DNA from: Inonotus obliquus
Taxonomy: Eukaryota > Basidiomycota > Agaricomycetes > Hymenochaetales > Hymenochaetaceae
DNA length: 64,000 nucleotides
Assembly: GCA_032164295.1 (NCBI GenBank)
Contig: JAJHTX010000001.1
Location: forward strand, 3,472,001-3,536,000
Reading direction: 5' to 3'
Every line of letters begins with the position of its first letter. Positions within the stretch are counted from its first letter, which is position 1. The notes under the pieces are model-generated. The model searched no databases and was not told the origin of the DNA. It was given only the letters and a program-made list of their open reading frames with translations. The translations under genes and the position numbers were made by a program. Of the stretch, positions 1 through 13,274 are shown piece by piece.

Positions 1-1462
1 GTGAGAGCTTCGCGATTATGCATGTCTCCTTTTGACGGGTCGTCTCGTAAGATCCTTGACACGATAATCGTCTCTTCTCGTTCACTGAACCATCCGTTCG
101 GTCGGAACCACGTGCGAGTTTGCGTCGGTGACGGTGGCATCATGAAGAATGTAGCAATGCCAATGGCTAAGGTTATCGTACCCCTAGATGGCAGGTGTGA
201 ACAAACGTCTTCAAAAAAGTAGTAGACAGTGCATAAACTTACTCAACAAGAAACAGCCAGCGCCAACCTGCTTTATTGTGATGACCACGCAGTCGTAAAA
301 TGCCGAATGCAAGGAAACTCGCGAAGATCGAGCAAATATTAGAAGACATCCAGAAGAACGAAAGGCGAATGGGAAGCTCGGTTTTCGTATAGAAATCTAG
401 GCAACGCAGAAATTTTCAGCACGGCGTCAAGGTAAATAGCAGTTGGACTAACAAGAAAGGTAGAGAATCAGATCGGGAATGAAACCGCCTTGGATGAAAC
501 CGAGAAGTGTACGACATGTGAGGAAGCTACTTCTGCCTGTAAGGAAGAACTGCCCCATAGTCACAATGGCTATACAGGCAAAAAAAAAGTCAGCCAAAAG
601 ATGATACGAGCGAAGAATGACCTGCGTACACCATGCACACATCTGCATCGGAATCCAGCGGTCAGGACCAAGCTGGATAGTTCTTAGAGAAAACTGCAGT
701 AAATGAAAGACCGAGCACAAACCTTCTTGGAAACCAACTGAGAAGGAAGTTCAGCACATAAGAAAGAGATTCGGAACAGTGTATTCCCCATGTTATAGTC
801 GTTGGTATCCATACGCAGGTCTCCGAGAATGTTGTCCGTGTTTGCCTGGGAAAGGTTCCCTCGGTCCAGATTTAAGGCAGAAAAACTTATGCAAGCCCAA
901 AGCATAACTCTCCAGTCAATCTTACGAACTACCGACTGCAAGCACGATAGTAAAATCAGAAACAGTGAATGATGTGAATCTTGATATTCTCAAATACCTG
1001 TTCTTCTGCAAAAGTCCATCGTGCACTTGGATCAAACCTATGAAGGTTCTCATATCTATCCTTCGGCCAATAGTGTTTAGCGAGAACGGGATCGTCGTAC
1101 ACACTTCGACGCGTCGCGATTGCGTCTACGTCCGTCGGACGAAGACGCTTATGACGGAAGAATACATCGACAAAGCGCGGCTTCTCGTCAATAGGGTCCT
1201 GTAGGCCGTCATCACGGACCTTGTTGATAGCGACCTTGTCATCGGCCTTCGAGAGTGAGTTTAGACCATCTTTGTCAATAGAAGACGTGCTGGAATACGA
1301 GGAGCGCCGCTTCTGAGTCGGTGGATAGCCGTCCTTCAACAGACTCGCCGGGGAAGCCATGAACAGTTGTTTGCTCAAAGGAGTCGGAAGTAGAGGAGTT
1401 ATCTCCTGAGAGCGGAGTGAAGCTCTTCGGTCAAGGCAAGGACGATTAGATCGTCTAGTCAT
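1..1462 (-). CDS. MFS transporter, anion:cation symporter (DAL5/TNA1-like) family, partial
   Basis: A plasma-membrane transporter of the major facilitator superfamily, in the fungal family that carries allantoate, nicotinate, pantothenate and similar anions; the substrate cannot be told. The start codon is at 1462. A cytoplasmic N-terminal region of about 155 residues precedes the first membrane segment. Removing short introns gives a continuous protein: exon 1 is 998-1462, exon 2 is 723-935, with further introns near 590-630, 380-440 and 195-245. Family signatures are visible: [14 protein letters not shown] after helix 1, [10 protein letters not shown] before helix 2, [12 protein letters not shown] after helix 4, and [20 protein letters not shown] in the central cytoplasmic loop. 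The second half of the protein lies beyond the left edge of the window. No sign of decay is seen in the part present. The family call is firm. Confidence 0.85.
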
Positions 1463-2686
1463 TTAAATACTCGGGTATTCAGTGTTCCTTCCGCGGGCCG
1501 GAAGTTGTTGCATTGTCAGCAGGATGGCGCGAAAGTGTTCGGCATAGGAGTTTGCGGAGTGAACTAGGACTGGTAGCGAACACAACACATGGAAGGGGTC
1601 ATTGTGCCAAGGAACGGGTTGAATTGCGCCATAACACCCCATATCCCACGTAACATACTATGCCGTGAGATAACCAGGTGAAAGGAGACTCCTATCGGAA
1701 GACTGGACCTGATTACTGCGAGCGTGCATTATACCTGTTCAGAAACGAACAAGTCCATAGTGTATGATTGTCCGCCAAAGTAGCTTCCGTTACCAAGTGA
1801 CAGACTAAAGCTGGATTAGATCCTTCAAGAGGTCAGTAATGAGCAATCCGGAGCCTCTTGCAGACCATATACACAGCTAGTTACGCACTTCTCCTCATCC
1901 CTGAAAAGTCCCACGGCGGATTCGGCCTCGAAGGTCCGTAAAAGCTATTTGCATTTGAGGTGTGTTATCGCAAATATGAAATAACGCATCGAATCAGAAC
2001 GCGGATATTCTCGGTAACAATGGACGATTCAGTGAGTGAGGGTCTTATCATCAAAGAGGAGGACAACTTGATGAAGACGTGAGATGGCGCGACTGGCCAC
2101 ATGACCCTGTATTCATCACGTGAATGATCCAAAAATATCCGTAGTGTATAAAGAGAAGGAACACAGGTACTGAGTGCATTATCCCAGTAGTGCCAGCTCA
2201 GTTTTCACGGAGCATTGGCGAGTCAATGGTGACACTACCTAGGATTTCGTTCTTTCATCGTTTCCTTCCTTCCGTAGAAACTACTACGCATTCACTGTGT
2301 TCCAAGTAAGTAAACAAAGTAAACTACAGCCAAGTACATGCAAATAACACGACACGACACAAACTCTTCTCACGCGTTTTGCTTTTCTTTCCTTACAATG
2401 TCATGAATCATCTCTGCCTTAGAGTCACTTGCTTTCCTAATTCCTATGGTTACTGCAGGCGCTCGCGGGGATGGATATTAACGTCGTGAGACATCACTCC
2501 CTGGTGACTTCGAGTGTCGGTGTGCGGTTGTGCCATTGACGGCTGATTTGGCTAGGGTACATATATCTTCGGAAAGTAGGAGAGGTGAATTTTTCGTTTG
2601 GTGTAGTTCGATACAAAATCATCAATAACTTCTATCTCTGACCCTTCCCTGTTACATTCCTACGCTACGTATAAGATCTGACGTTA
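1463..2686. other. Intergenic region upstream of the MFS gene and downstream of HEM3
   Basis: About 1.2 kb without a convincing gene in any frame. It should hold the promoter of the leftward MFS gene and the 3' end of HEM3. The only motif I would point to is the palindrome TCACGTGA at 2116-2123, a possible E-box-type factor site. No repeat or RNA gene was recognised. Confidence 0.6.
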
Positions 2687-3983
2687 TTATGCCGCTTTCT
2701 GAGCCTCAGCAGCCTTCTTCCTCTCTTTATCCCTCGCAATCTCATCTAAAATCTCCCTTGCACCTGTCTCGATCAAGATCTTGGCCAGTTTCTCACCGAC
2801 GAGTTCTGCTTCTTTCGCACTGCCTATTTCTTCTTCGAGGGTGTGCTCGACGTGTTGGGACCCGTCCAGCGCTGTCACGGTACCTGTCATCGTCAATTTT
2901 CCTCTTGCAGGTTCTTCGTCTTTCCCCACAGGGACGAACTCGGTGTGAGCGCCGACGGGTACACTACACCCTCCCTCCAATACACGAAGCATAGCGCGTT
3001 CAGCACGACAACACCATTCTGTAGGACGATGATTGAGGGCAAGGCATAATGCCATTACGGCACTGTCGGCCTTTCGGATTTCAACTGCGAGAGCACCTTG
3101 GCCGACGGCGTGGTAGAGAGTTGGAGAGGATATGTCTGTGGTTATACGTGAACCCATTCCGAGTCTGACTAGACCGGCTTTTGCGAGGATGAGAGCGGAA
3201 TAGGGACCTTCTGGGGCGTCGAGTTTGGCTAAGCGGGTGTTTCTGTGTCTGTGTATTGAGTGAAGATGAGTGAAGAGAATGATGTTAGACGTACAGATTT
3301 CCTCGCTACATTGAGCGGTCGAGGGAAAAGACATTCACTAATCTTCGTATGAGAGATCTTGAGAAAGAACGCACCACATCAGCAAATTGCAACTTTGGAT
3401 AATTCCTTCGCAACTGAGCAACTCTCCTTACACTACTCGTACCAACCACACTTCCATCGGGGAGGTCGTCTAGGGATTTATAGGGTAGCCCTTGTTTGAC
3501 TACGAGTGAGTCGACGGGGTCTTCGCGTTCGAGGATTGCACCGATTTCACATCCAGTGGGTAGGGTTGTTGGTACGTCTTTGAGACTGTGGACGAGCATG
3601 TCGACGCGTTTTCGTGGTGGTCCATCTTCTTCCTCTCTTCCTTCTACACCCAATCCCGTCCCCGTTCCTGCTCCCGAAGTCGATCCAGACATCAAAAGAG
3701 CAGCTTCAAGCTCCTCAGTCCAAAGACTCTTCCCACCCGAAGCACCACCTCCCAGAACATACAAAGCCTGAACCTGGTTCTTATCCCCAGCAGTCCTCAT
3801 AAACTCTGTATCGAACTGGTATGATTGGGCAGGTGTGGAAGGGAAAGATTTGATTAGTGTTTCTCGGACTATTTGTGTTTGGATTTGAGCTAGTTGGGAG
3901 GCTCGGGAGGCTAGTGTGAATGTTAAAGATTGAGATTGGGGGTTGGGAGGGTTGGGAGGTGAGGATTTTGTGGTAGTCGACAT
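2687..3983 (-). CDS. HEM3: Porphobilinogen deaminase (hydroxymethylbilane synthase)
   Basis: Joins four porphobilinogen molecules into hydroxymethylbilane, the third step of haem synthesis, in the cytosol. Three exons on the minus strand (3375-3983, 3295-3305, 2687-3242) give 391 residues, slightly longer than most fungal forms because of a Gly/Ser/Thr-rich insert near residue 100. Visible signatures are LASRASQLAQIQT at the N-terminus, MLVHSLKDVPT with the catalytic aspartate, VVGTSSVRRVAQLRR, the RGNLNTRLAKLD motif created across the splice joins, and EGGCSVPVGA with the cysteine that binds the dipyrromethane cofactor. The middle exon is only 11 nt. It encodes most of RGNL and joins in frame on both sides, so it is likely real. 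The C-terminus ends in a Lys/Ala-rich helix. No mitochondrial leader is seen. Confidence 0.96.
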
Positions 3984-4862
3984 TGTATGATTGATATTGG
4001 TGGGTGACGAAGGAGAGGGAGGGAGGTACGCTCTATGATGAATCTAGTTTATGCTGATGCTGTATATATGCGCTATAGCACTACCATACACATACGTGTC
4101 TCGTTGTGTTGCATCGTGGGAGCAAAAGTCAAATGCGCGTCTATTGGTCAAGAAATACACTCATTTCTGTTCGTCCACGACTTCCATACCCTTACGAACA
4201 GGCTGGGCAAGTGGGTATCATCCATTCACACACATTTTCCACCTGGGATCTTGGACTTGGTGTGCGTGTGGGATGCGGTACATAGGTCGACCTTCCCTTG
4301 GGTCCTGAATCTTTGAAGTCCTCGTACTTTTCTCTCGCACGAGACCGCTTCGAATCAACAACGACGAAATGCATGAGCAGCCTAGTTGCGCACGTCGTCG
4401 TATACAAGGGTCCAGAAATACATGCTCATTCATTATTTAATTACGCCGTAAGGAATAGTAGACAAAGAAGAGGAAGCTCTGAATTAAATACATTATCAAA
4501 AGCGTTTGCGTGAACAGAAGTATCAGACGAAAATAAAGGAACTTGAATTCGTAATTGACCAGACGAATAGAGACAGGAGTGGATTGGGAAATGTGTAAAC
4601 TGTATAAACCGAATGTGTACATCGAAATTGAACCTGTGTGCGTGTGTAAAGTATAAGGAGGAAAGGGTGTACGACAATATTTGGCTATCCAGGTGATTGA
4701 AGGCGATTAATTATGGTTCGCTGCAGGTTTACAGTTGGTTTCTGGCTTTGTAGGAGGCCAGATCCAGTCTTGCACTGCTCTCACTGCTTCTTCTGGGTCA
4801 GGGGGCGCTCTAATCCAACATCTCAATCAGTACGGTCATCGCATTAAAAGGTTAGACACCAC
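3984..4862. other. Intergenic region: HEM3 promoter and 3' end of the oxysterol-binding protein gene
   Basis: About 880 bp between the HEM3 start codon and the next stop codon. Small open frames occur on both strands, but none shows family motifs or coding-like composition. No repeat, RNA gene or clear regulatory site was recognised. Confidence 0.6.
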
Positions 4863-6597
4863 TCACTCGATCTTTGGCACCCATCGCCCATCCCTCTTCT
4901 CAAAGAATCTCGGCACGAACTCCTCACCCTTCTCATCCCTCACTTTTCTATCCTCCCTTTGCGCATCTTCGACAGCACACTTCGCATCAGTCGCAGCATC
5001 CATATCTTTCGCCAGAATCGCTTCTGTCAGTTCTCTCCATTGACGTCTTGACTCCATAGGCTCTTGCTCATGTTCAGGTGGTGCAATCTTCTCCGCGATG
5101 CGCTTCCCCTGCTCGCTATCTGCATCGAATAATACGCGTTTTTGACCTGTTTTTGTCGATTTGAACTCCATGGCATGAGACCATCGGCCTGTAATCTCCC
5201 CGATATCAATCCCGTTTCGTCGTACTCGTCCGGCAATGGCGTTGTAAATTCCGGTAAAGAAGCCCTTTACAATCAAACGTGTCAGTAGGTTTCGTTTGCG
5301 GAAATACGAGGATTGGCACCTTTGTCTTGAAATCCAAGTCGGCCTGCAAACCGATCTTCTCATTTTTAGCCGCACATGTGTCTCCCAATTCGAAAACCAT
5401 CTTCCCAAATAGAATCCCGCGAGCATACATGTTCGGCATGGTAACCACGTATTCTGCTTGCCAGATACATCGACCAATCGCGTCAAGGTAACAGTGAACA
5501 AATTGCCGAGCAACGCGTAAAGAGACGTAATACGCACCACCATCTTCTGGTCGGTCTAATAACGTAATCCTGTTCTCCCCCTCCATCGTTGTAGACACGC
5601 TGTTCCCCAAGAACTTTGATTTTGGTCTGATTTCACCGACTATGCTTATTTTGTTGGCAGGTGAGATATAATGGTAGGCCGAAATAGGAGGGTGATGGGA
5701 AACTGTAAACGAAGTATGTAAGGACAAGGACAAATCAGATAGCATCAGAATCATACGCTCACCTTGTTCGGCGATGTAGAAACCTTGTGTTCCATTAGGA
5801 TAGTCATATCGACACCGGAAGAACTCCCCAAGCACAGGGTTATACCTGCCATGGGATCACCGTCAATTACTCTTTCTGACAGAGTACGGTAGCTCAACAC
5901 AAACTAACGGTTTCTTCACACCCTTGGGCTTGATATGCCATCCACTGAGGTAATATCGTAGAACCATTAAGAATCGCTCTTCAGGGTCATCAACGTTTTC
6001 TGCCCTATTCCAGTGTCAATGACTTGCGATAGTCTCAAACCAATTAAATGTGACTGACCCAAATACGAGCTCGGGATGAGACATGAAGTCTGCGATTCGT
6101 TCTAACATGCTACGGGGCTCTAAGACAAATGTCGGGAATGTTACGCGATGAAGGTCCATCCCAATCCTTTATCATCGTCATCGCGCACAGTGGCAAACGA
6201 ATGAGTAAGCCACGGGTAAATAGACAAGTCAGCGATACTAAAATCATGAAACGCGTAATACGCACCTCAGCTGGGAAATGATACTCGAAATGATGGACCC
6301 TTCCTGCTCGTCCCTAGCCACATCATGGTCAGTATCACTGCACACAAGAGTCGGAAGCATTCTAATTCAGATCCAAGAACGAAAGATAAGGGGGGAACGT
6401 ATGCCAAGTAACAGGACCAAGCAACCAAGGGAGGAAGGCAGAGGAAAGAGAAGGACAAGAATAGTGAAGAAGGTGTATAAGACTGACAGGACTGAGGTAT
6501 CATCTGGCTCACTGTCCTCGATTGGTTTGTCCTCAAGTGAGGCGCCACGAGGCCGACCACGCAGCGCGTTGCTGGCCTGCCCTAAGAAACCCATCAT
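4863..6597 (-). CDS. KES1: Oxysterol-binding protein homologue, OSH4/KES1 type
   Basis: A lipid-transfer protein predicted to exchange sterol for phosphatidylinositol 4-phosphate between membranes. Eight exons join to about 390 residues that consist of the ligand-binding (ORD) domain alone, with no PH or ankyrin part, as in yeast Osh4/Kes1. The start at 6597 begins [14 protein letters not shown], followed by an acidic ESEPDDTS-like stretch as in other short family members. Core segments are [19 protein letters not shown] (lid and tunnel entry), [13 protein letters not shown], and the family fingerprint EQVSHHPP, which is made only after a 5' splice at GTGAGC is removed. [10 protein letters not shown] and a C-terminal [16 protein letters not shown] follow. 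The splice between DG and [13 protein letters not shown] also restores a family motif. Family call certain; orthology to KES1 likely. Confidence 0.93.
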
Positions 6598-7285
6598 GCC
6601 GTCGTAGATCTTCTACCTGCACTGTTGACGGTTGTTGCGTGTTGCGTATTGCGTATGCGTCGTGTCCGTGATTCCAAAGCCACAGAAAGGATGATCTAGA
6701 GTAAGGTGCGTGTGATGAGATGAAGAGAGAGAGGCAGAGGTGAGGCAGAGAGCGCGGTAAATAGAGTGAGTAATCGGTGATTGGCGGGACTGTCTATTGC
6801 TGTGCTATGAGGCGGGTCCGGCGTCGTCGCGCGTCAATGCGTATTATGTAATTAGAGCCACTTCAGTATCATTTCTTCAATGTCAATGTACACTTGGGTA
6901 TATAAAATAACACTAAAAACAAGGAAAATTCGACTCGTTATCAGAACGACAGGGGCAGAGTGGAATTAAGAAAGGGAACATTAGGCTTTCGCAGAGTAAT
7001 CCTGAGAAGGAAACTGAACACTGTTAATGGTGCGGGTAGCTGAAACATGAATGACGATGTAGAAATAAGAGAATGAATACTGAAACCGAGACGAGTGTAG
7101 CATATGAGAAAAACTAATTGCGACGAGAATTGCAGAAGTTCCAGAATGAGCAGAGAAAGAGAGAAAGAGATTTCGACGAAAAAGCATAGCAGGCAGATAT
7201 CGAAAATATTTGCTATCTAAACACCTTGATCAACATGCTGAAGAAAGAAGAACAATCCGAAAAGACAAGTATTTAATTAAATTTT
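6598..7285. other. Intergenic region: promoter of the oxysterol-binding protein gene and 3' end of the coiled-coil gene
   Basis: About 690 bp. GA-rich runs occur around 6720-6760, just upstream of the gene to the left, and an AT-rich tail at 6890-7280 is consistent with 3' UTR of the gene to the right. No gene or repeat was recognised. Confidence 0.55.
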
Positions 7286-10200
7286 TCATGAGTACCAACC
7301 GTCCTCGCCTCGAGTGACGGTTGATACAACGCTCGGTGTCGGAGAAGCCGCCCGAGAATTATATAACGATGATCTTTGACTTCGCGATAACGCAGGTACA
7401 CCGTACGCCGAAGGCGGGACCTTGGGTGCATGCATTGAATCCCACGTCGAAGTCACTACCTCTTGCGGAGATACCACATTCGACCTTCCAGAAGCACTCG
7501 GGAGAGTTTTACCGTTAATACGCGGCGTCGGGGGCTCTGAAGGCTGATACTCCGTAGACGTAGGCCGTTCGCGTGATCGACGCCATTGCGTAGCTCTTCG
7601 CTCCTTTTCAAGCTCCGAGGTCAGGCCATTGACCTGGCTCTTAAGATTAGCAATTTGCTCGTCAAGTTTCCTCTCACGGTCCTGTAATTAGCGTTAGCAC
7701 CATTCAAGTTTCCCCTGTCCGGTCTAGCTGATAACCCACCTTGGATATACGGTCCTCAGCCTCCCTCTCCTCGAGCTGAAGCTTTGCTAGCGAATAGTCG
7801 GCATCAAGTTGGTCCTTAGTCTGCTCCGCCTGTTCGAGAGCAGTCGTAAGTCGTTCCACTTCGCCCTCGTACTCCCTTGCCTTTCTTTCCCAATCGGTCG
7901 AACGTTGTTGAGCCTGGGCAAGATTCTGCCTCGCAGTCGCCGACGATCGTTCAGCGCTGGTAATCTTATTATCCTGCTCTTTGAATCGCTTCTTCAACGC
8001 CTCGTGTTCGCCTTCAAGAATCTTGCTCTCATCTCTAATGCGCCTCAACTCTGCCAACTCATCGGACTCGTTATTCCTCATGAGATTCGCAAGATTCTCG
8101 ATCTGTTCGGCGGTATTGCGGAATTCCTCCCAGCGGGCCTGCTGCACCGCGAGGCGGTCCCGATCTTCTTGCAGTAGTTTCAAAGCTTGAGATGACGACT
8201 CCTTATCCCTCGCCGCGAACTCTGCTTGCATCTCGAGACGGTTGACCTACATATAAACATAAGCAGGTGTATAACCACGCCCAGAACATGTGAGACTCAC
8301 CTTCAGTTTCAGTTGCTGATTCTCTTGAAGCATCTCTCGATTGGCCCTCTCCAGTTCTGCGATACGCTCCTGGTAAGTCTGAGTATTGACATCTGATATC
8401 TTCAGCCTATCTAATGCAGCGTGCATAGCGCGTTCTTGCTCGCTATTGCGCGCTTCCAAAGCCGCAAATGAAGCCACATGGGCCAAAGCAGCAGCATTCA
8501 ATTCATCCACTTTGGCACGAAGCTGATCGCGTTCCTCTTCTGCCGAGACGACCTTGCTCGATAACTCGTCATTTTGTACCCGTATCTGCCCATGCTGAGA
8601 TCTTGCCCTACTGAGCTGTGTCTGTAACTCCGAATTCTGTGCGTTGAGTTTACGCACTTCTTGCGAAAAGTCGTCCATTGACTGTAGACGAGAGAGTAGT
8701 TCCGCGTGCTTCGTATCGACCGACGAGAACACTGAAGAAACGGATTCAGATATGGGAGTGAGACGTGCAAGCACCTCGCGATTGACCGAAAGTATATCTT
8801 CCTTATCCTCTTTCGAGAGGCCCGCACCCGGACCTGTTGCCTTGATCGAAGACTCTATGCGACTTAGCTGCTCATTGTGTGCACCCGAAGCATCACTCTG
8901 CCGTGATACAATTGACTGGACACTCGCAAGCGTCTCCGTCAATTTGTTCAAATTCTCGGATAACCCTGCCAGATCGCGAAGGGCATTCGCTTGCTTGGAC
9001 GAGGCTTCTTGAGTTACAGTAGCCAATGCGCTCTGCTCAGAGCCAAGGGTTTTGACATGATCGCCCATATTTGTTACTTGTGAGAGGAGAGGGGAAATGG
9101 CCTCCGTAATCTTGCTCTTCAGTCCATTGAAGTTGACAGTAACCTCATTGTCACGAGTTGCGAGACGCGAATCAAGGCGTTCAACCACAAGATCCGCGAC
9201 TTGCTCCTTGATTGAGTAAGTGTCAATAGGCGCAATAATTCTGCTGACCGCCGCGGATATTTCTGAAACCAGGCTTCCTGAGTCGAATTCCCTTGGGCTC
9301 GAGGCGAAAGTTTGAAGCACAGGCATGAGCTGTTCAACAATCAATCCAGCGGTCTCTCGTTTATCGGAGGCCAGATCGATTAGCTGAGAGATATGAGGTT
9401 TAACGGCCTGTGAAAGTTGGGCAGTAAGACCCTCGTAGTCAATTGGTTCCGAACGAATTGCAACGAGGTGCGGAGTCAAAGCGGACAGGATATCCATGAT
9501 AAGTCCCTCTCTATCCAATTGCGTATTCTTGTACGGTGTCGATACCTCGATTGCATCCAGACGTTCAGCGACATGTGCATTTGAGGACAAGAAAGTGGCT
9601 CTGAGTTCCTGGAAACTACGCGTAAGGTCGTGTAGAGAGTCGGGAGACGTGATCGTTCTTGTGTTCCTCAATACCGTATCGAGATCATCTCGGATTATCT
9701 TGCGAATATCCTCCTGACCCTGCTCAATGATACCTCTGATCATCTCGAAATCAAGTTCTCCATGCCCGTCCAACGAGGTGTCTCCTAAACTCTTGGCGGC
9801 TGAATCCCGTAGCTGTGTTCGGAACATAGCCATTGCTTCTCGAACGAGTTCATCCGAAGAGCTGCTTATGAACCCGCTACCTCTTAGCTGAGCCGAAAGA
9901 TCTTCGCGAAGCATGTCAATCTTGTGGTTAATGAGGCTTTCAAGTCTGTTCTCCAGACGAAGCCCTTGGCTGTAACTTGCGACGTCGGGTGGTAGCAATG
10001 AATCTCGAGAGGCTGGACTCTGTGGTTGAGCCGCCTCCGAGTCCTGACCTTCCTGCGAAGCACCGTCGTTTGAAGCATCTGATACTCCCTCGAACTCGTC
10101 CTCAGTAACGTCAAGATCTTCAGGCTTCGGCATACGTCTTGTTGCCTTACGGGATATTGCTGGAACGGCCAAATCATCCAAAGAGACGTCACTTCTCGAT

Positions 10201-13200
10201 TCGGAGAAGTCAAGGACACCGTTCTGTCCACGCCCGTTCTTGGAGCCTTCAGTCTCCATGATACCGAGGTTCTTGAACAAACCGGCGGGCACCATATTGG
10301 TCGATATAGGATGTTTAAAATCAAGCGGAATCGGAGCCCTTTTCTGTTTCTGCATGTTCGGCAGCGTCACGTCCAGTGACTTCTCATCACCAAGCGCAGA
10401 CCCGCGCGTTGCATTCATCGAAGGGAAGTCAGTCGTAGATAAACCATCCAGAGAAGACCGATCTTGTCCAAGGAGAGGAGGTAATATTGGTGGAAGATTG
10501 GAGAAGCCAGAGAAGGTACCAGGCTTCCCAGATATATTCAGGTTTACAGCTGAACGATTGGTAGTGAGTGAAGGCGATGTCGGTGCAGAGCGGGCGAAAC
10601 ACATTGCCGGTTCTGGCGCAGTCGGGAAGCGGAAACTGGTCATTGAATCGTGTGCCCTTTCATCGTCCGAACCATCCGATTCATATGACGCGTCCGACGT
10701 GCTTGTACGTTGTCTCTTTTCTCGGCCTTGAACAGCCGTCGTAATTCCAAGAATAGGGAGTTCAGGGAGCGGCCGTGCAGAATCAGGAGCGGGTTCTGGG
10801 AAAGACAACCTAGGGACGCCATCCGGTGGAAGGAACGTGAATGCTCCGGGTTTGAACTCCTGCGCCCCTGCATTTAGTTTCCGTGGAGCACCAGTGGACG
10901 GGGTGCGAGAATGCGTCGTTACCGTGTCCTGACCCACCGAAGAGCTAGCCTCAGCTTGAACAGACGCAGGAGCGGACGGAGGGGCGGGGGCAGGAGTGAG
11001 GACCGGGGTGAGACCAGACCGTCCACCGAAGACAAAAGGCTTAGCAAATGGATTGAGCTCTTTCTTCGCCGACGACAAACTGGGCGTCTTTGTGTGATGG
11101 GTAGATGCTGGCCGAGAAGACGGAGCACTTGCTTGCCCACTTGCAAACTGATCGGGAGAGTGTGATGGAAGGGATCCATAATACGAATATTGATATGAAG
11201 GATCGCGGGTGTGAGGTATGGGTGGTAGGGGACGGCTTCCGCGTGCGCTCGGGTCTGTCACTGGTGTGTAATGTAGTCCATTGACAACGTGATTGTCAAA
11301 ACCCAGGTGACCTTCATCACTAGGATTCGAAATGATCTCATCATCATCATTTCGTGGAATGTATCCGTCCTGAGGTGGCTTCGGAAAGTTTGGTATTCTG
11401 CGCGGGGCCTCTTCCGCTTCACGTTCCATGCGTCGCAGATACCGACGCTGAAGCCTTTCTTGACGAGCCCGCTCTTCATCAGATGGATTCGACCATTCAC
11501 CGATACTCTGCAATATTAGTTAGGGCTTATGAAGCATATATTGGAAACTCTTGCAACTGACCTGATCATCGGAAAGGTCTGATTCCGACCCGGTCCATTC
11601 ATTAAGCGCATCAGCAGCACTTTCGGACTTCTGTTCTATGCCTTGAACTGGCACAGCGAGACTTGACTCTCTGCTGTGACCAACCATCGCCTCGTCAAGA
11701 TTCTTCGACATGGACCCGACAGATAAAGTAACAGATATTCTTGACGCGTGTCGAGTGTGAGAACCCTCGTTTGGAGCAGCCACGTTAGATTGCACGTTGT
11801 CCATATTCACTGCATCTGATGTAGGCGCGTTATCCTCGAGGATATTCGGCTGATCAGTGATCGTGCGATCTGCGGCGTGTTCCGTTCCAGCATCCTGAGC
11901 CTCTTCTTCCTCCTCCTCGTCTTCCTCAGGAATGTCCAGACCGAAGCCTCGAATAAAGTCCGGTCGACTTTCCACCCGGGAAGGTGCCGATGGTACATTG
12001 AGCTGTGCCGGCACACGGCCTTGGGGTGCAAAGATACCTAGCGGTGAAACTGGCTGAACAACACCATCTTGGCCAACGGGTGAACCCGACTTTATCGATC
12101 CGAGCCCGTTAGGCAGCTGTTGGTACAAAGTTGGAGGTTGCGCAAGAGACACGCTATGACCATGTGCCTGCAATCGCGGAATTAGCAAAGGATTAGGGGA
12201 GACAGAAGCCGAATGCGGCTGTGGCGACGTTGATATGGAATTCGAAGCACTCTGCTGCTTCTGCAACATATTGAGCTTGAATGTTAGCAAGGCAGGGTCT
12301 GCAGGCGAAGATATCTGCTCCATGGCATAAGCAATGATCGAGAACACTGTAAAGCACATTGACAAAGCTTACTGATGCAGCTCGTCCACGCATATTGAAT
12401 GTTTCTGGAGGTTCATTTCTTCGTTCTATTCCAAGTTTCTCCAGCTTCTCGTCGATTTCTCTTTGTTTCATTTCGTCCCACGCAGCCTGAGGTAATGCAC
12501 AAAATCTGAGTGTTTTGCCCATGATGCAAAGGGGGTTGTACGTACTTTACTAGGGAGGAATACGTCTACCGTACGCGGTAGATGCCTGCTAAAACCTTCA
12601 TCTGGGAATACCTCCGCCGAACTCACCTCTGGGGGACCCAAATCCACCCGAGGGTCGAGTTCCGCAGAAGGAACAGGCCGTCTTGACCAGAGCGACTTCT
12701 TCGACGTGTCCGCATCTTCCCCATCACATTCGGATTCCACGGGAATTTTCACAGGGATTTTCTTTGCCTTCACCTTCTCCGCGAGGGCTGCCACCTGTAA
12801 CGACGACGGAAGCGGGCTGACTTTTCTGTTCGGTCCACCTAAAGGTGCTTTAGGTGGTCCACCAATCATAGACGGTGTTCGCCTGCTCTTCGGTACGAAT
12901 GGCTGAGCAGGCGGATTTGACTGGACACCCCCATGCATCATTTGAGGTGGGAATTGAGAACCAAACGGTGTCATTGGTATCGGAGGTTGAATCCCTACAG
13001 ACGGTATATGAGCTATACTTCCATGAGGTCGGTGTCCATGTCCCATTTGCCTTGGTGGAGCGTTAGGCGGAAAGAACGATGCTTGAATGGGCGTTTGCAA
13101 AGGAAATCCGGGATTGAATGGGTGCGCTGATGGTAGCGGAGGAAAACCTGGCTGATGAGCTGTCTGGAGCGCGGGCGAAAACATTGTTCTAGTATCAACT

Positions 13201-13274
13201 GAATTCGCCAGCTGTGAGTTAAGCATGGGTGGTATGAATAGCCGAGAGGGCTGCTGTCGATGTTGGGCAGCCAT
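7286..13274 (-). CDS. Very large coiled-coil protein of unknown function
   Basis: Not recognised. Six exons with clean GT-AG joins give about 1,901 residues; one exon (about 8304-11510) alone encodes about 1,069. The start at 13274 (MAAQHRQQPSR) opens a 240-residue Pro/Gln-rich disordered region. Then comes a conserved-looking helix AWDEMKQREIDEKLEKLGI. Residues about 290-540 are low complexity with an acidic run DEEEEEEAQDAG. A further disordered region contains NLS-like KR/RKATRR stretches. From about residue 1,050 the protein becomes long helices rich in Glu, Gln, Leu and Ser, ending in classic heptad coiled coil (LEREAR/LQEERD type) to about 1,800. A Ser/Pro-rich tail ends TRGEDGWYS. The shape suggests a scaffold, cytoskeletal or spindle-pole protein, but no catalytic domain or named family motif is visible. 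Gene reality is near certain; function is open. Confidence 0.85.

Noticed and set aside
1..222. Plus-strand open frame at the left edge
   Set aside because: It is the antisense of the MFS transporter exon, whose minus-strand reading has strong family motifs.
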